DNA of 64,000 nt from Oscillospiraceae bacterium (GTDB taxonomy: Bacteria > Bacillota > Clostridia > Oscillospirales > Oscillospiraceae), in contig JAJQEJ010000034.1 of NCBI GenBank assembly GCA_021201735.1, positions 1 to 64,000 of the forward strand, read 5' to 3'. Positions 42,880-50,920 of the stretch are shown here, in pieces (positions within the stretch are counted from its first letter, which is position 1; each line of letters begins with the position of its first letter). A model generated the notes under the pieces. The model was given only the letters and a program-made list of their open reading frames with translations, did not search any database and had not been told where the DNA came from. Made by a program: the position numbers and the translations under genes.

Positions 42880-44148
42880 TTAGTATAACCCAATGACTTT
42901 GAACCATCCCACTTCCACTAGACAGACGACAACAAAGACGGCTACAGTCAATGGAAGTCCCATTCTTAACGTCTCCTTGGTACTGTACCCACCATTGTCT
43001 TCTCCTGATCCGACCAAAATCGGCAGATTGTGGTGCGGGAAGAGATAGTGGGCGTAGATGGCTGTGTACGTCATAAAGGCCGGTATGAGCGGACTGATAT
43101 TCATCTCCGTCGCGTAGGAAACCATGAGTGGACAGACGAGGCCCATAACCGCGATACAACTGCCCAGAACCATATGGCAGACCACCGCAACCACAAAGAT
43201 AACGAGCGCAAGCACAAGTATACTCTGCGGCGTGGAGATCAACTGCTTAATCACATCATTGAACAGCCAATCTGTCATACCGCTTTCCGCGCCGACCTTA
43301 CTGATGGCAAGCGCGGCGGTCAGGAAGACCAGTGTGGGAACAGGCACTTCGCTCCAAGCCTTTGGGGTAATGACCTCGCCGACAATCGGGAGGCTCATAC
43401 AAACCGCGACAATCAGGGTAATCCAGCCGGGATCTATGCCATGCAGGCTATACGTCATCCACAGGACAATGGCGATAACCAGCCAGACAATGACACGGAT
43501 TTCCTTCTGCGACAGCTTGCCAAGGCTCTTGGATTTGAGCACAACCTCTTCCTTGTTGATGACAATTTTATTCTTCGGACGGAAGAGGAGGAAGATCAGC
43601 CCCATGGTCAGCAGGGTCATCACAACGGCGGGAACGCCCATGATTCCAAGCCAGCTAATCCAGCTGACCTGAACACCTGAAATGGATGAAACCAGCGGCG
43701 CGAAGGAGCCGTCACCTGTCAGAAAGATCATGGAGGTCGGGACGGCGGCGGCAAAGACGGTGAAGCCAATCTTGATCCGGTCGGATTTTTCCATCTTGGA
43801 CGCGTCCATGACGACCTTCATCACAGACATAATCAAAAATGCCTTGGGGAACGGGTGCGGAATAAAGAGGCTCATGATAACGTTGAGAATAAAGATAGAG
43901 AACACAATGCTCCGATAAGAATTCACGAACTTCCCGATAAATCCATACGCGATGCGTTCACCGAGGCCTGATGATGTTACTGCGTGTGCGATGATATACG
44001 CGCCCATGACCAGCCACATGGTGGAGTTGAGCCATGGAGAAAAGACGGTTGCCGGTTCCGCTACTTTGAAAATAATCAGCAGCATCAGGAACAATGCCGC
44101 TGTGAAGCCCGGCTGAACAATTTGCGTTGCCCAAAAGACGATGGTCAT
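42880..44148 (-). CDS. DASS/SLC13-type anion transporter, 5' end uncertain
   Basis: Membrane protein of at least 422 residues with about ten or more hydrophobic segments. It has the TGDGSFAPLVSSISG and LYAHYLFPHHNLPI-like regions seen in divalent-anion:sodium symporters. It probably imports the carboxylate substrate of the decarboxylase or exports product. The ATG at 44148 lacks a ribosome-binding site. Good family-like sequence continues in frame upstream (PGIAVFLFFYFIPIANLSH, then EGQTLLALLL) to a TGA at 44238-44236, with no ATG, GTG or TTG. An ATG at 44239 reads into this frame only after a one-base shift, so a frameshift or sequence error is possible. Confidence 0.8.
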   Translation of the reverse strand: MTIVFWATQIVQPGFTAALFLMLLIIFKVAEPATVFSPWLNSTMWLVMGAYIIAHAVTSSGLGERIAYGFIGKFVNSYRSIVFSIFILNVIMSLFIPHPFPKAFLIMSVMKVVMDASKMEKSDRIKIGFTVFAAAVPTSMIFLTGDGSFAPLVSSISGVQVSWISWLGIMGVPAVVMTLLTMGLIFLLFRPKNKIVINKEEVVLKSKSLGKLSQKEIRVIVWLVIAIVLWMTYSLHGIDPGWITLIVAVCMSLPIVGEVITPKAWSEVPVPTLVFLTAALAISKVGAESGMTDWLFNDVIKQLISTPQSILVLALVIFVVAVVCHMVLGSCIAVMGLVCPLMVSYATEMNISPLIPAFMTYTAIYAHYLFPHHNLPILVGSGEDNGGYSTKETLRMGLPLTVAVFVVVCLVEVGWFKVIGLY

Positions 44149-44239
44149 AAGTAGCAGCGCTAAAAGCGTTTGCCCCTCATGGGACAGGTTTGCAATCGGG
44201 ATAAAGTAGAAAAACAGAAAAACAGCGATACCAGGTCAT

Positions 44240-44561
44240 GGTTACTGACGGAACTCAATCTACCAAATAAAAATTACTAACACGGAACACAAACCTTTGA
44301 AATGTAGCTAGATCGCTGCTAATCTTACTGTATACCTAAGTATACGTGTACAATGTGCACAAATTAAATGATGAATCTTCGACATATTCTAAATTGACAC
44401 AAGACGTTACAAACAATAAAATATCATTCGAGAGTCAGCAGTTGCAACGAGATGACCCTACCGGAATTTACCTGTCCCACATGCCCCCAGCGGGTCGGGT
44501 GTACTGATCATGCATCTGACCACAGCATACATACATTACGCAACGAATGGGAGGACTTTTT
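44240..44561. other. AT-rich intergenic stretch with operator-like palindromes
   Basis: No complete gene is visible. The stretch is markedly richer in A+T than its surroundings. It contains GTATAC-CTAA-GTATAC, a 16-base inverted repeat near 44330-44345, with further dyads GTGTAC and GTGCAC just after it, in the place expected for the operator of the minus-strand decarboxylase operon. It also carries a plus-strand promoter (listed separately). Confidence 0.5.
44394..44422 (+). promoter_or_regulatory. Orphan SigA-type promoter
   Basis: TTGACA (44394-44399) and TAAAAT (44417-44422) with a 17-base spacer, reading away from the transporter operon towards a short open frame at 44562. Confidence 0.7.
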
Positions 44562-44807
44562 ATGGCATCACGAAAACGCTATATCGGGTTTATACCTGTC
44601 TTATCCAGTTTAAATTGTAACCAAAAACCGCTTGAATATTTTCCATTCAAGCGGTTTTGCATAAGCCTCGGCCACAAGGGACAAATCGTGTGCGCGAGCT
44701 TCGTCCTTATTTACCGTTTTTTCGGGATGAGCAGCAATCGCCGCTCCATTGCCTCATCCTCCGTCAGGTCGTTGGCGCTTTTGATGTCTGAAATGGTGGT
44801 GCGGTAG
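44562..44807 (+). pseudogene. Gene start without a gene (probable remnant)
   Basis: GGGAGG (44549-44554) precedes ATG at 44562 by seven bases. The frame begins MASRKRYIGFIPVLSSL, then runs through a transcription terminator (44624-44658) and antisense into the end of sipL. Only the first 20 or so codons look like protein. With its promoter and a leader of about 130 bases this looks like the 5' end of a lost gene. I do not recognise the peptide. A genuine short peptide is the alternative. Confidence 0.4.
44624..44658. terminator. Bidirectional terminator after sipL
   Basis: AAAACCGCTTGAA (44624-44636) pairs perfectly with 44646-44658 over a nine-base loop, with T-tracts in both directions. 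It can end sipL on the minus strand and the orphan plus-strand transcript. Confidence 0.85.
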
Positions 44808-46237
44808 CATTTGGCGATATCCCACAGGCGCTCACCGCGCTCCGCCATGCGCAGCACGATGGACGGCTTGGGCGCGCAGCCGCCCTCTTCTTCCTCCACT
44901 TTGACCCCGCATACCCCGGCCACCTGCTTGACGACGCGCGCCATATATTCAAACTCAATACCAAATCGCACCTCAATCCCGCCCGCAGTTGGCACGGCGA
45001 ACGTCTCACCGGCACAGCGTGGGGTAAAGCCGCAAAGGCAGCTATCCGGCAGCTCCAGCGCGCAGGAGACGGGGATTTGCCGCATCGCGGACTGCAACCC
45101 GTTCTCCTCGGTCATATACAGCAGCTTGACACTCGCCTGTGCAGTGAGCACCATTTGCTTGCCTTCCCGCTTTTGCTCTGTGGATGAGATGTAGACGCTG
45201 ACATTGCAAACCTCCTGTGCAAGGGTTGGCGTCTCAATTGTCTCGCGGACATTTTGCGTCTTCGTTCCATGGTCCACCATCCGCTGCACGCTGTAGTTCT
45301 GGCTGTCAGTGTTCACCATATGGTTGGTGCTGTAGAGGTCGGTGAGCATCTGAAAGCGCTTCTTTTCCCAGATGACCGCCTGCGCGAGCAGCTCGAGCTG
45401 CACCGAAACCACGCGCCCGTCTCCGCTCGGCAGAAGGGCGCAGTCCATATCGCTGAGCAGCACCTCCAGCGCACAGAGCATATCCTCCCCGCACTCCGTG
45501 ACCTCAATAATCTGGGAAAAGACCATCTCCTGCTCTGCGCTGCACATCAGATCAGCCGGTGTGCGGTAAAACAGGTGGACGGTCGCGGTACCCTTAATGA
45601 TCAGCTTGTTTCCAATCACCTTGGACTCTCCACACGCGATACTCACGTTGCTTTTGAGCAGTTCCGCGATTTCCGGCCTGCTGCTTGAGAGCGTTACTTC
45701 ATCGGTAAAGGTAAACGGCTTTTCCTGCACGCAGACTACCGTGAAATTCTCCTGCTCTTCCCTTCTCTGCTCCATGCCCGCGGATGCATCGGCAATCATG
45801 CCGCTGCACAAGCTGTCCGACACGGGACGATACACCCGTACGCCGACACCGATATTCACGCGCACAAGCACCTTGCGCGGGTTTAAGCTGCGCGTCTCCG
45901 CCGCCTGCACCTGCGGGCACGCCACCACACTGCATTCGGCATGAATGCCTCCGGCCTCCGCCATGCTGCGAAAGGGGATTTTTACATTCAGTGACCGAAG
46001 TCCTCCTTCGCCGTCAGGCAGATAGAGCACCACGGCATGGATATTTCCGCTGATTTCCACGCGCCCGTCCTGCGCATTCTTTTCCCGGATGCAGACGGTC
46101 GCCTCCGTATCCACGATACGCAAAATATCCGGACACGCATCCGGTACGATCATCTCCATCGTCTCTTCCTGAAAAACTGTTGTGTCCAGCGTGGTATTAA
46201 ACCCGCTTAACTGGGTCTGCTCCAATTCCAGTTCCAT
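44711..46237 (-). CDS. sipL: Spore coat morphogenesis protein SipL (SPOCS domains plus LysM)
   Basis: Protein of 508 residues with repeated SPOCS/DUF3794 domains. Repeats around TATVHLFYRTP and ASVKLLYMTEENGLQ mark them, and VFQEETMEMIVPDACPDILR opens the first. A C-terminal LysM motif covers about 462-508 (GERLWDIAKCYRTTISDI). In Clostridioides difficile, SipL binds SpoIVA through LysM and is needed for coat assembly. AAGGAG precedes the ATG. It lies next to spoVM, whose product also acts with SpoIVA. A SigE-like promoter is visible upstream. Confidence 0.92.
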   Translation of the reverse strand: MELELEQTQLSGFNTTLDTTVFQEETMEMIVPDACPDILRIVDTEATVCIREKNAQDGRVEISGNIHAVVLYLPDGEGGLRSLNVKIPFRSMAEAGGIHAECSVVACPQVQAAETRSLNPRKVLVRVNIGVGVRVYRPVSDSLCSGMIADASAGMEQRREEQENFTVVCVQEKPFTFTDEVTLSSSRPEIAELLKSNVSIACGESKVIGNKLIIKGTATVHLFYRTPADLMCSAEQEMVFSQIIEVTECGEDMLCALEVLLSDMDCALLPSGDGRVVSVQLELLAQAVIWEKKRFQMLTDLYSTNHMVNTDSQNYSVQRMVDHGTKTQNVRETIETPTLAQEVCNVSVYISSTEQKREGKQMVLTAQASVKLLYMTEENGLQSAMRQIPVSCALELPDSCLCGFTPRCAGETFAVPTAGGIEVRFGIEFEYMARVVKQVAGVCGVKVEEEEGGCAPKPSIVLRMAERGERLWDIAKCYRTTISDIKSANDLTEDEAMERRLLLIPKKR

Positions 46238-46287
46238 AATGCTCCACTCCTTGTACAGGTTAAGTAACCCATTTGCTTGCTATGAAA

Positions 46288-46317
46288 CTATATGTACAAG
46301 ACTACCGCACTATGACA
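46288..46317 (-). promoter_or_regulatory. Possible SigE-type (mother-cell) promoter for sipL
   Basis: On the minus strand GTCATAG (46317-46311), 15 bases, then CATATAGT (46295-46288), similar to the sporulation SigE pattern (ATA-type -35, CATAnnnT -10). It is 50 bases before the sipL start. Based on consensus only. Confidence 0.4.
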
Positions 46318-46358
46318 AACTTTTCTCGAGCTGATCCCTTTTGTCCTCAGTCCGAATG

Positions 46359-46430
46359 TTACCTGACCCCAAAAATCGCCTTCAAAATGCCAACCAGCGA
46401 CTTGGGCGCCTTTACCACGACTATTTTCAT
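46359..46430 (-). CDS. spoVM: Stage V sporulation protein M
   Basis: A 23-codon gene, ATG at 46430, behind AAGGAGG. The peptide is an amphipathic helix with the SpoVM layout: MKIVVVKAPKSLVGILKAIF then GVR. Pro9 falls exactly at the position of the helix-bending proline of Bacillus SpoVM, followed by the same K-x-L-x-G-I-x-[KR]-A pattern. SpoVM recognises the convex forespore membrane and anchors SpoIVA. In many Clostridia it lies close to the rsgA-thiN genes, as here. It is too short for most gene callers. Confidence 0.93.
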   Translation of the reverse strand: MKIVVVKAPKSLVGILKAIFGVR

Positions 46431-46466
46431 GCGGATTCCCTCCTTAAACTTGTAATAGATCTGCTT

Positions 46467-46519
46467 AAAAAAGATGCGCCTCGTTCCATTACCTGTTACA
46501 GTATACGAACGAGCGCATC
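46467..46519 (-). terminator. Terminator of the cdaA-to-thiN gene run
   Basis: GATGCGC-TCGTTC on the minus strand (46519 downward) pairs with GAACGA-G-GCGCATC ending at 46473. Six T's follow (46472-46467). The stem begins at the thiN stop codon. spoVM downstream must have its own promoter. Confidence 0.88.
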
Positions 46520-47174
46520 ATTTGGTGCCATTCTTCTCTTTTTGGCTTTGAATGATCAAAATTCTTCCGGTAGAAACGCAAATCCGTAATGTATCGCCCG
46601 TGGGCTCATTACTGACGGACAGGGTGTCTCCCCGCGTCAGGACCGCGTTTTTAAGCGGATACCGAACGCCCTCCAGCGTGACGCCCTCCACACACCGGTC
46701 GAGCGGGATGATGGAGAGGTAGTGGTAGGCACACGGGTCAATCGTCAACGAGCCGCCCGCCAAAAAACGCACCTCATGCTCTGTGTCGAGCATACGCGCG
46801 CTGCCGCCCTGCTCCCACGCCCACTCCAGCAGGAGGAGATTTGCGGCGGTGTGATCCAGCCGGCCGCCCGTGCAGCCGCAAAAGAGCATCTCGCGGCAGG
46901 CATTCGCAAGCGCCAGCGCGGCGGCGGCCTGCAAATCAGTCTCATTCTTCTCCGCCGGGAGCGTGCGAAATGGAATGCCGTCCACCGGTGCGCCGCCGGA
47001 ATCCCAGTCTCCAATCATAACGTCGGGCTGCAGTCCGGCGGCGCGCGCGTTATGAATCCCGCCGTCGGCGCAGATGATGTAGTCATCCGGCAGAAGGTGT
47101 GGCTTTAAAAAGCCCCAATCTGAGCAGGGTACCGCGCCGAAAATCACTGCACGTTTTTCTATCTGCGCTCCCAT
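46518..47174 (-). CDS. thiN: Thiamine diphosphokinase
   Basis: Pyrophosphorylates thiamine to thiamine diphosphate using ATP. The protein has 218 residues. It shows YIICADGGIHNARAAG, the GDWDS metal/ATP motif (GDFDS in the family), EKNETDLQAA and GGRLDHTAANL, and a C-terminal beta-sandwich. The ATG at 47174 is used because GGAGGTG lies five bases before it; the gene overlaps rsgA by 16 bases. The prkC-rsgA-thiN order is widespread in Firmicutes. Confidence 0.94.
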   Translation of the reverse strand: MGAQIEKRAVIFGAVPCSDWGFLKPHLLPDDYIICADGGIHNARAAGLQPDVMIGDWDSGGAPVDGIPFRTLPAEKNETDLQAAAALALANACREMLFCGCTGGRLDHTAANLLLLEWAWEQGGSARMLDTEHEVRFLAGGSLTIDPCAYHYLSIIPLDRCVEGVTLEGVRYPLKNAVLTRGDTLSVSNEPTGDTLRICVSTGRILIIQSQKEKNGTK

Positions 47175-48040
47175 TCCGGCACCTCCTTCGCCTGCTGATA
47201 GAGTCGGACGTAGCTGTCGTAGCGGCTTTGGGGAATGGTCTTCGCCAAAGCCGCGCGCACCGCGCAGCCCGCCTCTTTTACATGGGCGCAGCCCACAAAG
47301 CGGCACGCGCCCAGATAGGGCGCAAATTCGCGGAAGGTGTGCTGAATCTCATCCGGTGCACGCAACTGCGCGCCATCCGTGTCAAAGGAGGAAAAGCCGG
47401 GGGTATCGGCAACCAGCGCGCCGTCCGGGAAGGAATAGAGCTCCACATGCCGTGTGGTGTGCCGCCCACGCCCGAGCTTGTCGCTGACGTCACCGACCTG
47501 GATATGAAAATCCGGGTGGATCGCATTCAATATACTGGATTTCCCTACGCCGGAGTTGCCGGTAAAGGCGGACACTTTGCCGCGCATCACCGCCGCGAGC
47601 GCGTCGAGTCCCACCCTGCGCAGTGCGCTCACGCGCAGGGTGGTGAAACCCGCCTGCGCGTAACAATCATAGAGGCCGTCGGCGGTATCCATGTCACACT
47701 TATTGATGCAGATGACGCAGTCGCAGCCTCTCCCCTCCGCAATGGAGGTAATCCGGTCGATGAGAAACGGATCGGTCACCGGAACGGCCCCCGAGGCGAC
47801 GATCACAAGCTGGTCCACGTTTGCAATCGCCGGGCGGCAGAATTCGTTTTTGCGCGGTAAAATCTCGTCTATCATGCCCGTCTTGCCGTCTGGGGAGGTA
47901 TACTGCACCCGGTCACCCACGAGTGGCGAGACCTTCTGGTGCCGGAACTTACCCCGCGCGCGGCAGGCGACGACTTCACCTGATGCGGCTTGAATATAGT
48001 AGAACCCGCTCAGTGCCTTAAAGATCAGCCCTTCCTCCAT
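47159..48040 (-). CDS. rsgA: Ribosome small subunit-dependent GTPase RsgA
   Basis: Circularly permuted GTPase that assists late 30S maturation. An N-terminal OB-fold covers about 1-65. The GTPase order is permuted: NKCD-type G4 (CINKCDMD) comes before G1 (FTGNSGVGKSSI) and G3 (DTPGFSSF). The C-terminal zinc site has the pattern CRFVGCAHVKEAGCAV. The ATG at 48040 follows the prkC stop directly; an in-frame TTG at 48052 overlaps prkC. Length 293 is normal. Confidence 0.95.
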   Translation of the reverse strand: MEEGLIFKALSGFYYIQAASGEVVACRARGKFRHQKVSPLVGDRVQYTSPDGKTGMIDEILPRKNEFCRPAIANVDQLVIVASGAVPVTDPFLIDRITSIAEGRGCDCVICINKCDMDTADGLYDCYAQAGFTTLRVSALRRVGLDALAAVMRGKVSAFTGNSGVGKSSILNAIHPDFHIQVGDVSDKLGRGRHTTRHVELYSFPDGALVADTPGFSSFDTDGAQLRAPDEIQHTFREFAPYLGACRFVGCAHVKEAGCAVRAALAKTIPQSRYDSYVRLYQQAKEVPEWERR

Positions 48041-48041
48041 A

Positions 48042-50168
48042 TCAGCTGTCAAAATCTACTGTATAGGATTCCTGCGGCTGTCCATCAATATAGATATCGA
48101 TTAATTGCTGGCCGCTTCCCGTCACATCGACGCGCACAATCCTGAGGCTTGTGTCGTAGGTGCGCGGCGTGGAAAAGACCGCCACACCGCCGACATAAAT
48201 TTGCACACTCACCGTTTCCCTATCTTCGGGTAAATAGACATAGACGGTTTTCGTGCTCGTCGTTGCCGATGTCTGGCCGGAGTCTCCGTTACCGCTGCTG
48301 CCGCCTTGCTGTGCGGGGGAAGATGGTGCCACGGACGCGGATGGTGCCGCAGACGGCGACGCAGACGGTGACGGCGTGGGTTCCTCATCGGGTTCAGGCC
48401 CCAAACTCAGCGTAAAGCTGATCTTCGTCCCCTTCTCCACCTCGGTGGTAACCGCCGCGAGACTCTGCCCGCAGATGAGGCCCGCTTCATACTTGTCGCT
48501 GTATTCTTCTCCTTCAATCCCGCCCCATGTCAGGCCGGCTTCCGCTACGAGCGCTTTTGCCTCTTCCTCCGTCTTGCCCAGATAGGATTCTACGACAACG
48601 GTTTCCGTCGCGGGGCCAATGCTGACATAGAGCGTCACGTTATCCCCTTCATGGAGTACCGTTCCCATCACCGGGGTCTGCCGGATGACATATCCGCTTG
48701 TCACACTGTCGTCGTTTTCTTCGATCAGTTCAACATTCAGATTCAGGCCGAGATCTTCCAGCGTCATCTTTGCCATCCTGGAATCTTCATTGACAAAGTT
48801 CAGCATCGTCTTCTCCGCATCCGCGCCGCCGCTGATCGTCACGATAATGGTGCTGCCTTTGGTAATTTCCGTATTGTACTGCGGATCCTGCGCTGTGATG
48901 AGTCCCTCTTCGTACGTGCTGCTGTATGTCGTCTGGCCTGCTTTGATTGTCAGATTGTTATCCTGTACCTCTTTGCGTTCCATCGCCTGTTCGATCGTTA
49001 ACCCCGTCAGGTTCGGCGCATAGATCGTCTCTCCCGAGCCGGTGAGCGTCGGCCCGAGTGCAACCACCAGAAAAATGATAATTGCCACCACAAAAATAGC
49101 AATTCCAACGCCGACAACAATGGCGGGACGGCGGGATTCCCTTTCATATTTATAATCTTCATCCCGGCTTGCCGCATGGGTTCTGCTGCGGGGAATGTCG
49201 CCGGTAGTGCGGTAGTTCTCGTCCGACCTGCGCGCCTGCGCGCGGGCCAGCTGCGGGGTATTCGCACCCAAAATCTGCGTCGGCTCGTCTCCGTCATCCA
49301 AGAGCAGGTCCGCCGCTGAATAATCAAAGCTGATATTGGGATTTTTGCGGAATTCCTCCAGATCCTCCAGCATGGCGTCCGACGAGATATAGCGGCGGTT
49401 TACGTCGGCCGCCATCGCCTTCATGGTGATCGCCTCAAGGGCCTCCGGAATGTCCTCGTTGATCTCCCGTGGAGAGAGCGGTATGGCATTGATATGCTGA
49501 ATCGCGACCGCCACGGGGGAATCGCCCTCATAGGGTAAGCGGCCTGTAATCATTTCATAGAGTACCACGCCTGCGGAGTAGATATCACTGCGCGCGTCAA
49601 TATGGCTGCCCTTTGCCTGTTCCGGTGAGATATAGTGTACCGAGCCCAGCGCCTCCTGCGTGAAGGTTGTCTGCGACGCGGACGTGAGCCGGGCAATGCC
49701 GAAATCAGCCACCTTCGCACTGCCGTCCCGGAGCACCATGATGTTATGGGGCTTGATATCCCGGTGGATGATGCCGCGGCTGTGCGCGTGGGAAAGCCCC
49801 TTCATAATCTGGATGATAAAGTGTAGCGCTTCCTGCCACGAGAGCTTCCCACCCCGCTTCTGCATATACTGCTTGAGCGTAATACCGTCAATGAGCTCCA
49901 TGACGATATAGTCGATATCCGCCGAGCGGGATACATCATAAACCGAGACAATATTCGGGTGGGAGAGCATTGCAACGGCCTGAGATTCGTCGTGAAAGCG
50001 GCGCTTAAACTCCGCGTCCTGCGCGAGATCCTCCTTGAGAATCTTAATGGCTACCAGCCGGTTGAGTCGGTGGCAGCGCGCCTTATACACAACCGCCATC
50101 CCGCCGGAGCCGACCTTCTCCAATATTTCATACCGGTTATCGAGTAATTTCCCTATGTACTGATCCAT
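48042..50168 (-). CDS. prkC: PASTA-domain serine/threonine protein kinase (PrkC/Stk1)
   Basis: Membrane Hanks-type kinase of 708 residues. The kinase domain covers about 10-270, with GSGGMAVVYKA, the catalytic HRDIKPHNIM and DFGIARL. A disordered juxtamembrane part follows. One membrane helix lies at about 347-375 (VVGVGIAIFVVAIIIFLVVAL). Three PASTA repeats follow outside (about 380-580), then a Pro/Ser-rich linker and a small beta domain. PASTA kinases sense cell-wall fragments or lipid II and control growth, division and spore germination. The cognate phosphatase gene lies 14 bases upstream. Confidence 0.96.
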   Translation of the reverse strand: MDQYIGKLLDNRYEILEKVGSGGMAVVYKARCHRLNRLVAIKILKEDLAQDAEFKRRFHDESQAVAMLSHPNIVSVYDVSRSADIDYIVMELIDGITLKQYMQKRGGKLSWQEALHFIIQIMKGLSHAHSRGIIHRDIKPHNIMVLRDGSAKVADFGIARLTSASQTTFTQEALGSVHYISPEQAKGSHIDARSDIYSAGVVLYEMITGRLPYEGDSPVAVAIQHINAIPLSPREINEDIPEALEAITMKAMAADVNRRYISSDAMLEDLEEFRKNPNISFDYSAADLLLDDGDEPTQILGANTPQLARAQARRSDENYRTTGDIPRSRTHAASRDEDYKYERESRRPAIVVGVGIAIFVVAIIIFLVVALGPTLTGSGETIYAPNLTGLTIEQAMERKEVQDNNLTIKAGQTTYSSTYEEGLITAQDPQYNTEITKGSTIIVTISGGADAEKTMLNFVNEDSRMAKMTLEDLGLNLNVELIEENDDSVTSGYVIRQTPVMGTVLHEGDNVTLYVSIGPATETVVVESYLGKTEEEAKALVAEAGLTWGGIEGEEYSDKYEAGLICGQSLAAVTTEVEKGTKISFTLSLGPEPDEEPTPSPSASPSAAPSASVAPSSPAQQGGSSGNGDSGQTSATTSTKTVYVYLPEDRETVSVQIYVGGVAVFSTPRTYDTSLRIVRVDVTGSGQQLIDIYIDGQPQESYTVDFDS

Positions 50169-50182
50169 AGTCCATTACCCCC

Positions 50183-50920
50183 TTAAGAACGTTCTATGAG
50201 CACGGCGGTTACGTTATCCGGCGCGCCGCGCTCAAGTACCAGTTCAATCAGGCGCAAGCAGCAGCTCTCCGGCTCTCCACCGTGCAAAACTTCATAGAGA
50301 ATTTCCTGATCGGTCAGGACGTTCGACAGCCCGTCGGAGCAGAGGAGAATATAATCCCCCGCCGACAGCTTTTGCTCAAACGAATCCGACCGGACATTCG
50401 GCATGGAGCCGAGCGCCCTTGTGATCAGGTTTTTCTGCGGATGATACCGCGCCTCTTCTCTTGTAATATCACCCCGCGCGACCAGATCCTCCACATAGGA
50501 GTGGTCGCGAGTGATGCGTGAAATGCCTTCCTTGCCGATATAATACGCCCTGCTGTCGCCGATGTTGAGCAGATAGGCGCACTCGTCCGTGACAATGGCC
50601 GCGACCATGGTCGTCCCCATACCGGCATACGCGATATTCTCCGACGCCTGGGTATGTACCGCGCGGTTCGCACTGATCGCCACCTGCTTCAGAAGCGCCT
50701 CCGGCGCCTCCGGCGGGCACTGCTTGAGCCGCTCCATCTCGGATACAAAGGTCGCAACCGCAATTGCACTTGCGACATTGCCGGCGCGCGCGCCGCCCAT
50801 GCCGTCACAGACAACGGCAGCCGCCAGACTGTCGCCGTATTGCTCGGCAGAATATCCGTCCTGGTTCTGCTGTCGAACTGCGCCCTTATCCGTTGTCCCC
50901 CATAGTTTTATCATGCTCAT
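50183..50920 (-). CDS. prpC: PP2C-type protein phosphatase (PrpC/Stp1)
   Basis: Metal-dependent serine/threonine phosphatase of 245 residues that reverses PrkC action. It has VRQQNQDGYSA at the start, metal-binding VVCDGMGGARAGNVAS, LLNIGDSRAYYIG, LCSDGLSNVLTDQEI and the terminal DNVTAVLIE aspartate. It overlaps rlmN by four bases and precedes the kinase gene. Confidence 0.96.
   Translation of the reverse strand: MSMIKLWGTTDKGAVRQQNQDGYSAEQYGDSLAAAVVCDGMGGARAGNVASAIAVATFVSEMERLKQCPPEAPEALLKQVAISANRAVHTQASENIAYAGMGTTMVAAIVTDECAYLLNIGDSRAYYIGKEGISRITRDHSYVEDLVARGDITREEARYHPQKNLITRALGSMPNVRSDSFEQKLSAGDYILLCSDGLSNVLTDQEILYEVLHGGEPESCCLRLIELVLERGAPDNVTAVLIERS

Noticed and set aside
44547-44561. 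Earlier start (ATG at 44547) for the short plus-strand frame
   Set aside because: That ATG lies just before the GGGAGG sequence; the ATG at 44562 has the correct spacing.
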